A stretch of DNA of 64,000 bases. Source: Dactylis glomerata. Lineage: Eukaryota > Streptophyta > Magnoliopsida > Poales > Poaceae. Positions 52,901-63,219 of the stretch are shown here, in pieces (the first letter of the stretch is position 1; each line of letters begins with the position of its first letter). A program made the translations under genes and the position numbers. The stretch is taken from positions 372,001 through 436,000 of the forward strand of contig QXEO01001592.1 in NCBI GenBank assembly GCA_007115705.1, given 5' to 3'. The notes beneath the pieces are model-generated. The model worked only from the letters and a program-made list of their open reading frames with translations. It was not told the origin of the DNA and did not search any database.

Positions 52901-53895
52901 CCATTGCCAACGCGCATCGTCACCTCATCTCTTGCTAGCCGCCGTCTATTCCGTAGCTCCTGTTTCGAGTTACAAATATTAGCAACTGAACCAGTATCAT
53001 ATACCCAGGCACTACAACGAGCGCTAGTAAGGTAGACATCAATAACATGTATATCAAATATACCTTTGATGGTGCCAGCCTTCTTGTCCGCTAAGTACTT
53101 CGGACAGTTGCGCTTCCAGTGACCCTTGACCTTGCAATAGAAGCACTCAGTGTCCGGCTTAGGTCCAGACTTGAGCTTCTTCTCAGCAGGGGCAACGCGC
53201 TTGCCTCCGCCTTTCTTGAAAGATCCCTTTGCTCCCTTAGCTTTCTTAAAGCTAGTGGTCTTGTTGACCATCAACACATGATTGTCTTTCTTGATATCCA
53301 CCTCCGCAGCTTTCAGCTTAGCGAAGAGCTCAGTGATCGTATCAGTGGAACCAATTTGATTATGAGTAACTACAAAACCTTTGTAGCTAGGAGGGAGTGA
53401 TTGCAGAACTCTGTCAATCTTGAGCTCCTCTGGAATCTTGCAGTCCAGTTGCTCAAGGCGTTGAGTGTAGCCCGACATCTTAATGGTGTGCTCACTAACG
53501 GAACTCCCTTCCTCCATCTTACAGTTAAAGAACTTCTCAGAGATCTCATATCTCTCAGAATGGGCCTGAGTCTGAAACATCGTTTTCAGTTCCTCAAGTA
53601 TCTCAAAAGGCCCGCGGTATTTCTCAAAACGATTTTGAAGTTCCGGTTCCATAGAAAACAGCATGGTACTCATAATCGCATCACAATCATCTCTACGAGC
53701 ATTGAAGTCAGCAAGTTCTTCAGTTTTCGCAGTTGCAGCAGGGGTGTCACCTAGCGCTTTGTCAAGTACATAGGCTTTTTGTCCGCCAGCGAGTATGATT
53801 CTTAGATTGCGGAACCAGTTGGTGAAGTTAGACCCATTGTTCTTAAGCTTTTCTTTCTCAGCAAACACGTTGAAGTTGAAGTTGGACTTAGCCAT
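49912..53895 (-). CDS. gag-pol: Intact Gag-Pol polyprotein of the BARE/Angela element
   Basis: One uninterrupted frame of 1,327 residues from MAKSNFNFNVFAEKEKL. Gag covers about 1-240, then the CCHC zinc knuckle CFYCKVKGHWKRNC at 251-264. The protease motif is at about 298-303 (VYDTGS). Integrase has HxxxH and CxxC near 438-473 and the catalytic D499 (HTDV), D562 (SDRGGEY) and E598, spacing close to DD35E. Reverse transcriptase covers about 830-1080 with MDVKTAFLNG and YVDD at 999-1002, followed by RNase H with GYVDASFDTD and AEYMAASEA. The order integrase before reverse transcriptase is that of Ty1/copia. Particle proteins and enzymes all look complete, so this copy may be able to make a functional set. 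The start is the first ATG and agrees with the usual Gag start of this family. Confidence 0.96.
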   Translation of the reverse strand: MAKSNFNFNVFAEKEKLKNNGSNFTNWFRNLRIILAGGQKAYVLDKALGDTPAATAKTEELADFNARRDDCDAIMSTMLFSMEPELQNRFEKYRGPFEILEELKTMFQTQAHSERYEISEKFFNCKMEEGSSVSEHTIKMSGYTQRLEQLDCKIPEELKIDRVLQSLPPSYKGFVVTHNQIGSTDTITELFAKLKAAEVDIKKDNHVLMVNKTTSFKKAKGAKGSFKKGGGKRVAPAEKKLKSGPKPDTECFYCKVKGHWKRNCPKYLADKKAGTIKGIFDIHVIDVYLTSARCSAWVYDTGSVANICNSKQELRNRRRLARDEVTMRVGNGSKVDVMAVGTLSLVLPSGLVLNLNKCYYVPALSMNIISGSCLLQDGYSFKSENNGCSIYMNNIFYGHAPVVNGLFLLNLESNETHIHNIEAKRCKVDSDNPTYLWHCRLGHIGVKRMKKLHSDGLLESLDFESFDTCEPCLMGKMIKTPFSGIMERATDLLEIIHTDVCGPMSISTRGGYRYFLTFTDDLSRYGYIYLMKHKSETFEKFKEFQNEVENHRNRKIKFLRSDRGGEYLSYDFLTHLKASGIVSQLTPPGTPQRNGVSERRNRTLLDMVRSMMFLTDLPLSFWGYALETAAFTLNRAPSKSVETTPYELWFGAKPKLSFLKVWGCEAYVKKLMPDKLEPKAEKCVFIGYPKETIGYTFYHRSEGKVFVAKNGSFLEKEFLSKEVSGRKVELDEVIEPSLELESSAAPEIVPAPPASTREEANDKDHETSNDATTELRRSTKSRTTPEWYGNPVLTVLLLDNSEPANYEEAMMSPDSEKWLEAMKSELGSMSENQVWTLVDPPSDRKAVECKWIFKKKTDADGNVTVYKARLVAKGFRQVQGVDYDETFSPVAMFKSIRILLAIAAFHDYEIWQMDVKTAFLNGNIDEELYMMQPEGFVDPKDANKVCKLQRSIYGLKQASRSWNLRFDQVIKSFGFVPNCYEACIYKKVSGSSVTFLVLYVDDILIIGNDIGMLNDVKSYLNKCFSMKDLGEAAYILGIKIYRDRERRLIALSQSTYLDKVLKRFRMDKAKKGSLPMLSGKILSKAQCPATVKDRETMSKVPYASAIGSIMYAMLCTRPDVSNALSLTSRYQSDPGVEHWTAVKNILKYLNRTKEMFLVYGGDEELVVKGYVDASFDTDPDDSKSQTGYVYILNGGAVSWRSCKQSVIAGSTTEAEYMAASEASSEGVWIRNFITELGVVPNALDPLEILCDNTGAIALAKEPRYHPKTKHINRRFHIIRDYIADGDLKISKVHTDLNVADPLTKPLPRAKHDQHLNAMGVRLLPDVN

Positions 53896-55109
53896 TTGAT
53901 CTACAACATTGCAAGTACAATTTAGACTATGTTCATGATAACTAGTTCAACTTAATCAAATTACTAGATGAACTCCCACTAAATTCAACATCCCTCAAGT
54001 TGTTTAGTGAACACGATCCAAATTCACCACACCTAATCCGATCTTCACGAGAAGAGATGTGGTTTCAATGGTGGACAACTCAGTGTCGATCATATCATTC
54101 ATATGACTCATGTTTAACCTTTCGGTTCGTGTGTTCCGAGGCCATGTCTGTACATGCTAGGCTCGTCAAGTCAAACCCAAGTATTTTCCGCGTGTGCAAA
54201 ACTGGCTTGCACCCGTTGTATGTGAACGTAGAGTTTATAGCACCCGATCATCACGAGGTGCTTGAAAACGACGAACTTTCGCAACGGCGCATACGAGGGG
54301 AGAACACAATTTTATCTTGATCTTTTAAGTGAGGAATCATCTTATAATGCTACCGTCGCGATCTAAGCAAAATAAGATACATAAAATGATAAACATCACA
54401 TGCATATAATTTTATGTGACATGGTATAGCCAATCTCCGCGCCATGATCTCCATCTTGTGCGCGCCGGCATGATCTCCATCACTCCACCATGATTGCCTC
54501 CACCACGAATAGCAACTACAACTATTGCTAACTATTTAGCGATAAAGTAAAGCTATTACATGGCGTATAAGAAGTTGACACGCAGGTCATACACAATTAT
54601 AAAGACAACCATATGGCTCCAGCCGGTTGTGAACTCATCGACATGCAAGTCGTGAAAGATTACAAAACATGATCATTGCATACAACTCAATTCATACACA
54701 TCATGTCTTGGGCCATACCATATCACAAAACACTCCCTGCAAAAACAAGTTAGACGCCTCTACTTTGTTATTGCAAGTTTTACGTGGCTTATGGGAGTAG
54801 CAAGCTAAGAACGATTCTTACCTACGAAAAGCCACAACGGTGATATTATGGTTGCTAACATCCGATGTAAATCCCATGACTACTATAGTGAGAGAAACTG
54901 GCATCCACCAGCCGCATGTATGGAACAAGCCACACGTCAAGTGCGGAGCCGGTCTCGCGAACGCGGTCGCGTAAAGTTGGCCTGGACCGCTTCGATCTCA
55001 CTATACCGCGCCATAAGAGATACACAACAAGAGGTTTGCAACAGAAAACATCAACGCCCGCAACAAACATGTTGCGTTCTACTCGTGAAACACATCTACG
55101 CATAGATCT
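53896..55109 (-). other. Untranslated leader of the BARE/Angela element
   Basis: About 1.2 kb between primer site and gag ATG, as is usual for this family. The short frames on both strands are without domains. Confidence 0.8.
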
Positions 55110-55123
55110 GGCTCTGATACCAC
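55110..55123 (-). promoter_or_regulatory. Primer binding site, initiator tRNA-Met
   Basis: On the minus strand GTGGTATCAGAGCC follows the LTR end CCTTCA. TGGTATCAGAGC is the classic Copia site complementary to initiator tRNA-Met. Confidence 0.93.
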
Positions 55124-56854
55124 TGAAGGGTTTCGTAGCATAGTAAAACAAAAAAATTCCTACGCAACGAACAAGAAAGCCAAGATCTAATCTAGGAGAT
55201 GTAATCAACGAGAGAGGTAGATGAGATCTTCATACCCTTGAAGATTCGCACAGCGGAAACGTTCAAGAGAACGTGGTTGACGTAGTCGTACTCGCCGTCT
55301 CCTCCTCGCGATCCGATCCGATCCTACGCCGCAAGTGGCGGCGCCTCCGAGAGTTGCACACGTGCGGTGCAGCGACATCTCCTCCTTCCTTGGTCCAGCA
55401 AGTATGGTGGAGAGATAGATTGGATCGGCAGCACGACGGCGTGGTGCTTATGGTGGAGAGTTTCTGCGGCAGGGCTTCGCCTACGCGCAGTCGCGAGAGA
55501 GAGAGAGAGGGAGGGCAGCAGTTGGCGGCTAGGGTTTGGGTTGGGGTGAGAGAGGGCTGCGCCCTTGCCCCCCTATATATAGAGGGGTGGCCGGCCAAGG
55601 CCAGCTTGGCCTCTCCCCAAACACTGGCCGACTTGGAGTAGGAAGAGTGGGGGGCAAGTTTCCCCCCCTTCCTTATTTGAAGACTCCCTTAGGGTTTCCC
55701 CTTGGGCTGGCTGGCTGGGCCTTAGGGGCCTTGTGCGCCTGGCCCAGGGCGGCCAGGGCACTTCCCCTTAGGCCCACGCAGGCCTCCGTCAAGTGGGCCC
55801 ACGTTGGTCCCACTCCGGAACCTTCTAGAACCTTCCGGTACAATACCGATAAACTCCGAAACCTTTCCGGAATCCAAAAACTGCTTTCCTTTATATGAAT
55901 CTTATTCTCCGGACCATTCCGGAACCTCTCGTGACGTCCTGGATCTCATCCGAGACTCCGAACTAAAACTCATAAACCAATTATCCATTCTATCCTAGCG
56001 TCGATGCACGTTAAGTGTGTGACCCTACGGGTTCGAGAATATGCAGACATGATCTTCTATCAATAATCAATACCGGGATCTGGAAACCCATATTGACTCC
56101 CACATATTCATCGATGATCATATCGAATGAACCACGATGTCAGGATTCAATTAATCCCGTATATGTATTCCCTTCGTCACACGATATTTTACTTGCCCGA
56201 GATTTGATCGTCGGTATCGCCATACCTAGTTCAATCTCGTTCACAGCAAGTACTTTACTCGTTCCGTAATCCGATATCACTTCGTGATTAACTCCTTAAC
56301 CACATGCTTGCAAGCGGTGTTGATATCGATTACCGAGTGGGCCCGAAGTATATCTCTCCGACTTGGGAGGGACAAATTCCATCTCGATACATACAACTCA
56401 ACAAGTACTTTCTGATCACCTGAGAGACACCTTTATTATCACCCTCACATAGGATGACGTTTGATGACTTCAAAGCTTTCTTCCGATACTAGGGAGTTGT
56501 ATTATCTCATGGTCTAAGGAATACAATACATGACATAGGAAAAGCTTCGCAAAGATGAACACGATGACACGATCTAATTGCTCTGCTTTATTTGGGTCTG
56601 TCCATCACACCATTCTCCCAATGATATGATCTCATTATTAATTGACAACACATGTCTATGGTTAGGAAACCTTAACCATCATTAATCAATGAGCTAGTCC
56701 ATAGAGGCGTACTAGGGACACAGTGTTGTTCATAAACCACACAAGTATTAAAGTTTCCGCTTAATACAATTCTAGCATGGAATATAAACATTATCATGAA
56801 CAAGAATTATAATAATAACATCTTTATTATTGCCTCTAGGGCATAATTCCAACA
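55124..56854 (-). repeat. 5' LTR of the BARE/Angela element (uninterrupted)
   Basis: 1,731 bases, from TGTTGGAATTATGCCC at 56854 to ...CCCTTCA at 55124 on the minus strand. It has a TATA box (ctatatatag near 55571 on the plus strand). Around 56300 it reads ...accacatgcttgcaag, the empty site for the Tat element found in the other LTR. Confidence 0.95.
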
Positions 56855-56859
56855 CTTTT

Positions 56860-56979
56860 TCCTACTGGATTGACATACCTTGGTTTCTTACTGAGGGAAA
56901 ACTTGCTGCTGTGCTCATCAAACCTTCTCTTGGGATTTCCAACTGGCCGGTCATTTACATCATCAACACTGCGCCACCA
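56860..56979 (+). repeat. Last piece of the split solo LTR
   Basis: It follows the second CTTTT target copy with tcctactggattgacatacc and runs to the end of the solo LTR. Confidence 0.6.
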
Positions 56980-56999
56980 CCTCCCAGTCGCCCACCTCC

Positions 57000-57829
57000 C
57001 TGCAAAACCTCGCCTCCCAGTCGCCCACCCTCGCCTCCCCGTCATCGAACTCTTGCTGATTGCACGCAACCACCTGGCGAGCGGCAGCGGCAGCTACGCA
57101 AGGACGACGAACCTCAACTCCGACAAGGCCAGGATCTTCATGGAGAACAATATTCTTGTCCCGCCGGCATGACACCTGCCGCGCGACTGGCACGTGTCCG
57201 TCGGGCGTACTGGCAAATGTGCGATGTCAACACCATGCTCCGGGAGCACGGCTACATCCCGTAGTGCAGCACTGCCTCACCGGTGCAAACCTCCACCCGC
57301 TCTGCACCCACGTCGGCGAGGTTGTCGTCGAGCCGTGGCATGCCCGAAGGCCTCTCCTCCGCACGGTGTGCGTCGTACGCGCCATCACCGCGACTGAACA
57401 CCAGCATCATCATTTGGGATGGCCACGCTGGGCCTTCATCGGCGCCGCCACATGTGAAGAAAGAACCGCGCGGGAATGATGAGCCGCTCGTGAAGAAGGA
57501 ACCGCACATGAAGGAAGAGTCACGCATGAAGGATGAGCAGATGGACGAGGCGGCACCGGAGGAGGACGAGCGGCCGTGGTGGGTGAAGGAACACGACCTG
57601 CAGAACTTGGCGTGCCACCTCAACGATCTCGAGGAAACGCCGAGCCTCTACCTCCTGCAGGCGAGGTCCTACTCCGAGGCCCAGCCGATGCCCGAGGGCA
57701 GGGCCGCCGCATGGTCGGCTTAGGACAGCGGCAACGTCGTCGACCTCACCAAGGACGACAACAACGTGATGGAGGAGTACTAGGACGGTTCCGGCGGTAG
57801 CAGCGGCGATGGTGGCACAATCTAGTTTA
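57000..57829 (+). pseudogene. Decayed gene carried by the Harbinger-like element
   Basis: Fragments of a protein appear in several frames. The segment RRAYWQMCDVNTMLREHGY ends at 57264. A second frame from about 57450 has Lys-Lys-Glu-Pro and similar repeats (HVKKEPRGNDEPLVKKEP), then an acidic part, WWVKEHDLQNLACHLNDLEE, and a tail with in-frame stops at 57721, 57781 and 57823. I believe this is one of the repetitive element-borne gene families of Triticeae with charged KKEP-type repeats, but I know no function. Shifts and stops make it non-functional. An AT-rich 3' part with ttaaattttaatgaaa follows before the element's right end. Confidence 0.6.
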
Positions 57830-58032
57830 GTAGTTTTTATATTTTTAGTTAAAATCTTTGTAAAACCGTGGAAAACTTATTAAATTTTAATGAAATGAAC
57901 GATTTTACTATATATTTGCAATTTTTGGGGCCGGTGTGAGACTTTAGCCCCAATTTATAGGGAGGGCCTGCCGGCGCTCCCAAAACAGCCCTGCCAGCCA
58001 CAAATTTAGGAGCGCCAGTGGAGATGCTCTAA

Positions 58033-58605
58033 ATGTGGTGCCAATCCTTCTCTTCATCAAGGGCGCGATTGGTAGGTCACATCCCCTTGAAACAGGCCCA
58101 GGATGCAAAAGTCAGCTAATTGGATGCCCTGTCGCGGCCTACGTTGTGACTGGCACGCTGCGCAAAGCACCTCCGGCCTAGGCCCGCTAGATACTCCCGA
58201 ATCGGTCGTTTCCCCGGGTGCAGGCGCCAGCCGTGCAAAAAGTGGGAACAGCATGTGCACGGGAGGCCTCGTTGAGAATGCGGGAGAAACCAAAATTAGC
58301 GGTTGCATTTCGCGGGATAGTAGTGTCACGTCTCCTCTTTTCGGTCACCTCCCAACAGAACAGCCCCCATACTAGTCTCGACACCGGTGGCGGCGACGGT
58401 TCCGCATATCGATTCCATCTTCGGCCAAGGGAGGTGCGATGAAGGTCTTCTTCAACTCTGGCCTTGTCCTCCAAATCCGTGGCGCCGGTCTCAAATGGCG
58501 GAGGTACATCACCATGCCCTCCAAATCCTTCTGTCCCTGTAGTTACTGGTTAGCCATGTCGGTAATTTAGCAGACACTCAATTAGATCTATTTGCTTAGG
58601 GCGAC
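58033..58605. other. Short spacer between nested stack and next element, nothing recognised
   Basis: About 570 bases of moderately GC-rich DNA. Short frames occur on both strands without domains. This may be the host sequence into which the Harbinger-like element inserted. Confidence 0.4.
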
Positions 58606-60150
58606 TGATACATCTCCAACGTATCTATAATTTTTTATGCTCCATGCTTGTTTTTACACCATTTGCCTACTGTTTCGTTACACTTCGTGGCGTTTTTATG
58701 CGATTTCCGGAACTAACCTATTGACAAGATGCCACAGTGTCAGTTCCCTGTTTTCTGCTGTTTTTGTGTTTCAGAAGTGATACACAGGAAATATTCTCGG
58801 AATTGGACGAAACAAGTTTCAGAAGTCTTATTTTTCCTGGAAGCTTCCCGAAAACCGAAAGAAAGCCGGAGGGGGGCCAGAGGCCGCCCTCACACATAGG
58901 TGGCGTGGCCCAGGCCCTGGTCGTGCCACCCTGGTGTGAGGAGCCCATGGCTGCCCCCTGACGACGCCCCTTCGCCTATATAAAGCCTCAGGACGGAAAA
59001 CCCTAGGGGAGTCGGCAATTTTCCAGAAGCAGTTCCGCAGCTCCGCCGCCACCGTCGATGAATTTCGGGGGACAAAAGTCTCTGTTTCGGCACCCTATCA
59101 GGACGGGGAAGTGCCCCCGGAGCCATCTCCATCGGTCTCCATCGCCGTCTCCGCCATCTCCATCGACCTCACCGCCATCTCCATCAACCTTGTTGTCTCC
59201 TATGATGAGGAGGGAGTAGTTCATCCCCGGGGCTGAGGGCTCTACCGGTAGCTATGTGGTTTACCTCTCTCTCCCATGATGTGATCTTTATGTGATCGTG
59301 AGCTTTATATCATGTTGAACAAGTAGATGTTATTATTCAGATATTATGTGTACTCTAGTGATGTTATTAAAGTAATCTATTCCTCCTGCCATGGTGTAAC
59401 GGTGACAGTGCGTGCATCATGGTGGTACTTGGTCTAGGCTACGATTGTGATCTCTTATGGATTATGAGAATAATTATTACTATGATAGTATTGAAGTGAT
59501 CTATTCCTCCTTTCATGGTGTAATGTTGATAGTGTGTGCACCGTGTTAGTACTTGGTCTAAGTTGCAATAATATCTATCTTGAGTCGTGCTCTGATTTGG
59601 ATATCTCTATGAGTGGTGTTTGTCAAGTACTTGATGAACTTTAAGGGGTACTTCTGTAGCCACTATGCAATGATTAGTGTTGTTTAATAGGAGAGTAATT
59701 CAGAGTACCATAGTGAAGAGAAGTTGTTTATTTGTTCAATCATGTTATATTTGTTGGGAGTGTGTCCACTAGTGAAAGTATGATCCCTAGGCCTTGTTTC
59801 CAAGTATTGCACACCGTTTACTTGCTGTTTTGTTACATGTTTGCTCACAGCGATACTTATTTCATATTACAGTTGCTACTCATAATCATCACTACCACTT
59901 GTATTTTACTATCTCTTCGCCGAACTAGTGCACCTATACATCTGACAAGTATGTTGGGTGTGTTGGGGACACAAGAGACTTTCTGTATCGTAATTGCAGG
60001 GTTGTTTGAGAGGGATAGCTTTGACCTCTTCCTCCCTGAGTTCGATAAACCTTGGGTGATCCACTTAAGGGAAACTTGCTGCTGCTCTACAAACCTCTGC
60101 ACTTGGAGGCCCAACACTGTCTACAAGAACAGAAGCGTGTGTAGACATCA
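58606..60150 (+). repeat. 5' LTR of the Athila-like element
   Basis: It starts TGATACATCTCCAACG and ends gtgtagacatca, 1,545 bases. It carries a partial internal duplication: a stretch with 'gatctattcctcc(t/c)...catggtgtaa' occurs near 59374 and 59497. Confidence 0.9.
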
Positions 60151-60160
60151 AGCTCTTTTC

Positions 60161-60178
60161 TGGCGCCGTTGCCGGGGA
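60161..60178 (+). promoter_or_regulatory. Primer binding site (Athila-like element)
   Basis: TGGCGCCGTTGCCGGGGA, ten bases after the LTR, the same site as in the Athila element at 24955. Confidence 0.85.
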
Positions 60179-60290
60179 GGTAAGGTAAAAGGTACTCGCA
60201 TCCTCCTGTGTGAGTGCTCGAAGTTATTTCCTTTAGATTCTGCAATTACATCTTTTTGTTTCTTGTTTTTATTTTCACTAGTTAGGTTTA

Positions 60291-61130
60291 ATAGAAAATA
60301 AAGAGTTCTTTAGTCTTTTTCCTGAGTTTAGATATGAAGTGTTTGAAGAGAAAATTGAAAAACCTTTGGAGCTTAATTTGCATACTAATAGTGTTGTTAG
60401 TATGAATGCTTTGAACACCATTGTTGCTAATGCTATAGAAAAGTCTAAGCTTGGGGAAGCTGGTTTTGTTAAGCATGATATTTTTAGTTCCCCAGCTTTA
60501 GTGGAGAAAGTTTGCTCTGATGATATTTTATCTCCCATATGTGATGTTCCTTCTTATGATGATATGTTTGAAGAATATGCTTTGCGAAATAGCTGTTCTC
60601 TAGCTTGTGATGATACTAAACCTCTAGTTTATGATGGTTATGATGATGAGTATAATATTTTCAGTTCACCTACTTTTGAGGAGAAAATTAGTTATGATTA
60701 CAATATGCCTCCTATTTTTGATGATTATGGTGATGAGAATAATTATTCTGTTAAATCTGCTCCTACTACTATTGTTCATGTGGGGAGTATTATTCCTTTT
60801 ATGCATGTGGCTCATGAAAGGGATGCTTTATGTGATAGTTATATTGTTCATGATGCTACTGAAAGTTATTATGAGAGAGGGAAACATGGTTTGATGGATC
60901 TCAACAATATTGAGTTTCCCATCTTTATGTTGCAATTCTTGAAGTTGTACTTGTTTTGCCTTCCTATGCTTTTTGCTTTGCGCTTTTATGACTTGTCTCT
61001 TTACAAGACTATTTTTCATAGGAAGTGGTTTAGATTTAAATGTGTTCCATACTTGCTTTTTGATGCTCTCTTTTGCTTTAAGTTCCTATATGGCGCCTTT
61101 GCCTCAAGCTCTTATATGGCGTCCACATGA
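60291..61130 (+). CDS. Long ORF of unknown function, hydrophobic C-terminus
   Basis: The frame reads I-ENKEFFSLFPEF from 60291, where an ATG may have become ATA; no other ATG lies near the start, and the next in frame is 60402. The product has about 279 residues to the TGA at 61128. The first two thirds are acidic, with recurring short phrases (HDIFSSPALVEKV, YNIFSSPTFEEKI) that suggest an internal repeat of about 70 residues. The last third has two or three hydrophobic stretches (FPIFMLQFLKLYLFCLPMLF; YLLFDALFCFKFLYGAFA) that could span membranes. It shows no similarity that I can see to Gag or Pol. It occupies the place of gag-pol in a pol-less element, so it may be a cargo or accessory protein. 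Confidence 0.55.
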   Translation: MENKEFFSLFPEFRYEVFEEKIEKPLELNLHTNSVVSMNALNTIVANAIEKSKLGEAGFVKHDIFSSPALVEKVCSDDILSPICDVPSYDDMFEEYALRNSCSLACDDTKPLVYDGYDDEYNIFSSPTFEEKISYDYNMPPIFDDYGDENNYSVKSAPTTIVHVGSIIPFMHVAHERDALCDSYIVHDATESYYERGKHGLMDLNNIEFPIFMLQFLKLYLFCLPMLFALRFYDLSLYKTIFHRKWFRFKCVPYLLFDALFCFKFLYGAFASSSYMAST

Positions 61131-62650
61131 GCATCTTTGCAAATTACTGCGCCTAGCTCAAAGGCGTTAAAGAAAAGCACTCTTGGGAGATAACCCATTG
61201 TTTATTTTCAGTACTTTTTCTTTTATTTGAGTCTTGGAAGTTATTACTACTGTAATAACCTCTCCTTATCCTTTTTATTTCATTGTTGTGCCAAGAGAAG
61301 CCTCTAATTCGAGTGAGGTAAAGATTTGGGGATGTTGCTGTCCTGAAACTGTTTTCGGTGCTGCACCGTAAACATTCATGAAAATTCTATGTATATCTTT
61401 TGGACCTGCAATTTCTTGTGCATATGCCCCAGGTTATATCCAAACTTTCATTAGTTAAACACTTTTTGATTTGAGCAACAGAAAACCCCTAAAAAATTCG
61501 ACCTTTGTCAGCTGTTCTGTTTTGACAGATTTCTGCCAATATTTGTGTTTGCCGCTTTATCGCTTTCTTTTGAGTTCTTTTGATCACGGAACTTTTGGGG
61601 AAATTGCTACAGTAGTATATACTTAATATGTGGTGGTTTTAGGTTGAAACCTGAAGCAAAAAGGGTTGATTCTATGTTATGCTTACACTAATGTTGCTAA
61701 TAGATTTGTGTTTAGTTTTGTATGAAGGAAGTTTTCAAGTGTAGGGATTGGAGAATGATGAGATGAGATGAAGAATGGACAAAAGCTCAAGCTTGGGGAT
61801 GCCCATGCATAACCCCAAGAAATACAAGCGTCAAAGCTTGGGGATGCCCCCGAGGCACCCCCTTCTTCATCGGCAAAAATCAGGTCACCTTTCAAAACAC
61901 TATATTTTTATTGCTTCATGCACTATGCGTTTTACTTGGAGCGTTAGTTGTTTTTGTTTTAGTTTTATTTTGTTTTGCTTGCTGCAATAAATGGTTAGAT
62001 CACATCATGTTTCTTTTGGAGGAGATGAACTCGCTTGCCAAGAACGCTGTAGTTTTCACTCTTATCAAAAACCGAGTGTTCTTCTTTTTCTGCTACTGCT
62101 TTTGGTTTTCGTTTTCGCCTTGATTTGCATTCAGACCTTGTCATATCTTTTCATCAAGGTGTATTTTTGCCTCTGATCTTTATTGGTTTTCATCAAAAGA
62201 GGTGTTTATAAAAATTTCAAATGGTGTTAGAAAAGAGAAAAAGCTTGGTGTAAAAAAGTGGTACAAGAAGGAGCTTGTGTAGACTGCGGCTTAGGTTTTT
62301 TCATGTCATGCTTGATATCTTTTTGATAGTATGCTTAGTGGTTTTGCTGTAGCATGACTTGTCTCAAATAACTGAGATTGCTTAATGAGCCTTTGAAAAA
62401 ATCATGCGTTGTTTTTATCGTTTGAAAGCATTATTTTGGTTTTCTCCTTGATGCTTTATTTGGGTTGACTTGGCGCATGCTCACACATGTTAGACTCTTA
62501 CAAAGTCACCAATAGCCTCTATGATCATTTAGTTTTTGACTTTTGATGCCATCTTATGCTTCTTTTAATGTCGCTTTGTCGCTTTGCATGATTATGGCCG
62601 TTATTGCTCTCTTAGTTGGTCGCTCCCAGTCTTTTGCTAGCCCTTATTTT
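61131..62650 (+). other. Noncoding interior of the Athila-like element
   Basis: No frame with a domain. It contains two copies of AAGCTTGGGGATG (61789 and 61834) that resemble the purine tract at 63686. Confidence 0.6.
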
Positions 62651-63219
62651 TTACTGAGTATGAGCTCTACTCGTGCATCCAACTCCCAAAAACCAAGTTT
62701 GCCATTGTGTCCACTATAAATTCCTATGCATGGTATTTGTAAGCCATTCCAAGTAATTTTTCATGTGCTACCTTTCAAAAAACCTTCAAAACACTTCTCA
62801 TTTTGTGACGCCGTTTTCAGCTCATGGGGACGTAGTGGTCGGATTTGCTATCTTCCATATTGTCTTATTCCAAAAAAGAAAAAAAAGAAAAAAAGAAAAG
62901 AAAAAAAGGCACTCCTCCATGGAATGTGAATGTTGGTGGGCACCCGATGGAATCGGTTAGCCATGGTTTGAGAAAGGAAAAAAGGTGGGGAGGAGTGCCA
63001 AGTTTATAAAAAGAGCACAAAAGTACCAATCTCTCTCTCAAAAACTTGCTTCATTCTTGTATGGAAGATAGTAAGAACCCCATTGCCAGTCGTTGACAAA
63101 GACAACCACCTCTCAAAACCAATTTTTATCTCTCTGTTTTACAAATGAAAAGCTCTAGCACATGTTTAATCACTGCTTCCCTCTGCGAAGGGCCTTTCTT
63201 TTACTTTTATGTTGAGTCA
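62651..63219 (+). other. Noncoding 3' block shared with the element at 23435
   Basis: It matches 31244-31869. The hairpin CCGAT-GGA-ATCGG is at 62944-62956, preceded by a purine-rich run (aaaaagaaaaaaaag), and the CCCTCTGCGAAGGG hairpin spans about 63179-63192. Confidence 0.7.

Larger units (their letters stand above)
34544..56854 (-). mobile_element. Full-length BARE/Angela-type Copia retrotransposon
   Basis: The element is on the minus strand and is flanked by the perfect duplication CTTTT (34539-34543 and 56855-56859). Its LTR begins TGTTGGAATTATGCCC, the BARE/Angela start. Parts, in transcription order: 5' LTR (55124-56854), Met-initiator primer site, leader, one gag-pol frame, purine tract, 3' LTR. 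The 3' LTR is split by the Tat element; its two parts (34544-35725 and 49337-49883) sum to 1,729 bases against 1,731 for the other LTR. I count about eight substitutions and one two-base repeat difference between them, under 0.5 percent, so it is young. Confidence 0.95.
22577..56979 (+). mobile_element. Solo LTR of an Athila-like element, split in three
   Basis: The LTR starts TGATACGTCTCAAACG at 22577 and resembles the LTR at 58606. Two later insertions split it into 22577-23434, 33878-34538 and about 56860-56979; joined, these make about 1.64 kb, the length of one LTR. No internal domain belongs to it. The five bases before it are CCTCC, and CCTCC also follows at 56980-56984. That sets the right end at 56979 (...CCACCA), although the region is CT-rich and an end near 56966 (...CATCA) is possible. 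Confidence 0.65.
21686..58029 (+). mobile_element. Harbinger-like element, split by 36 kb of nested insertions
   Basis: The left end GAGCATCTCCACCGG (21686) and the right end, inverted GAGCATCTCCACTGG (ending 58029), are flanked by the three-base duplication TAA (21683-21685 and 58030-58032). Both subterminal parts continue with a 'cctaaa' phrase. The element's own sequence survives in three pieces: 21686-21705, 22202-22576 and about 56985-58029, roughly 1.4 kb in all. Everything else between the ends is later insertion. It has the same terminal motif as the AP2 composite at 5078 but carries a different gene remnant. Confidence 0.78.

Noticed and set aside
56940..56966. Right end of the solo LTR at ...ttacatcatca
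   Set aside because: It resembles the CATCA ends of related LTRs, but the bases that follow do not repeat the CCTCC seen at the left end; the end at 56979 does. The CT-rich context keeps this open.
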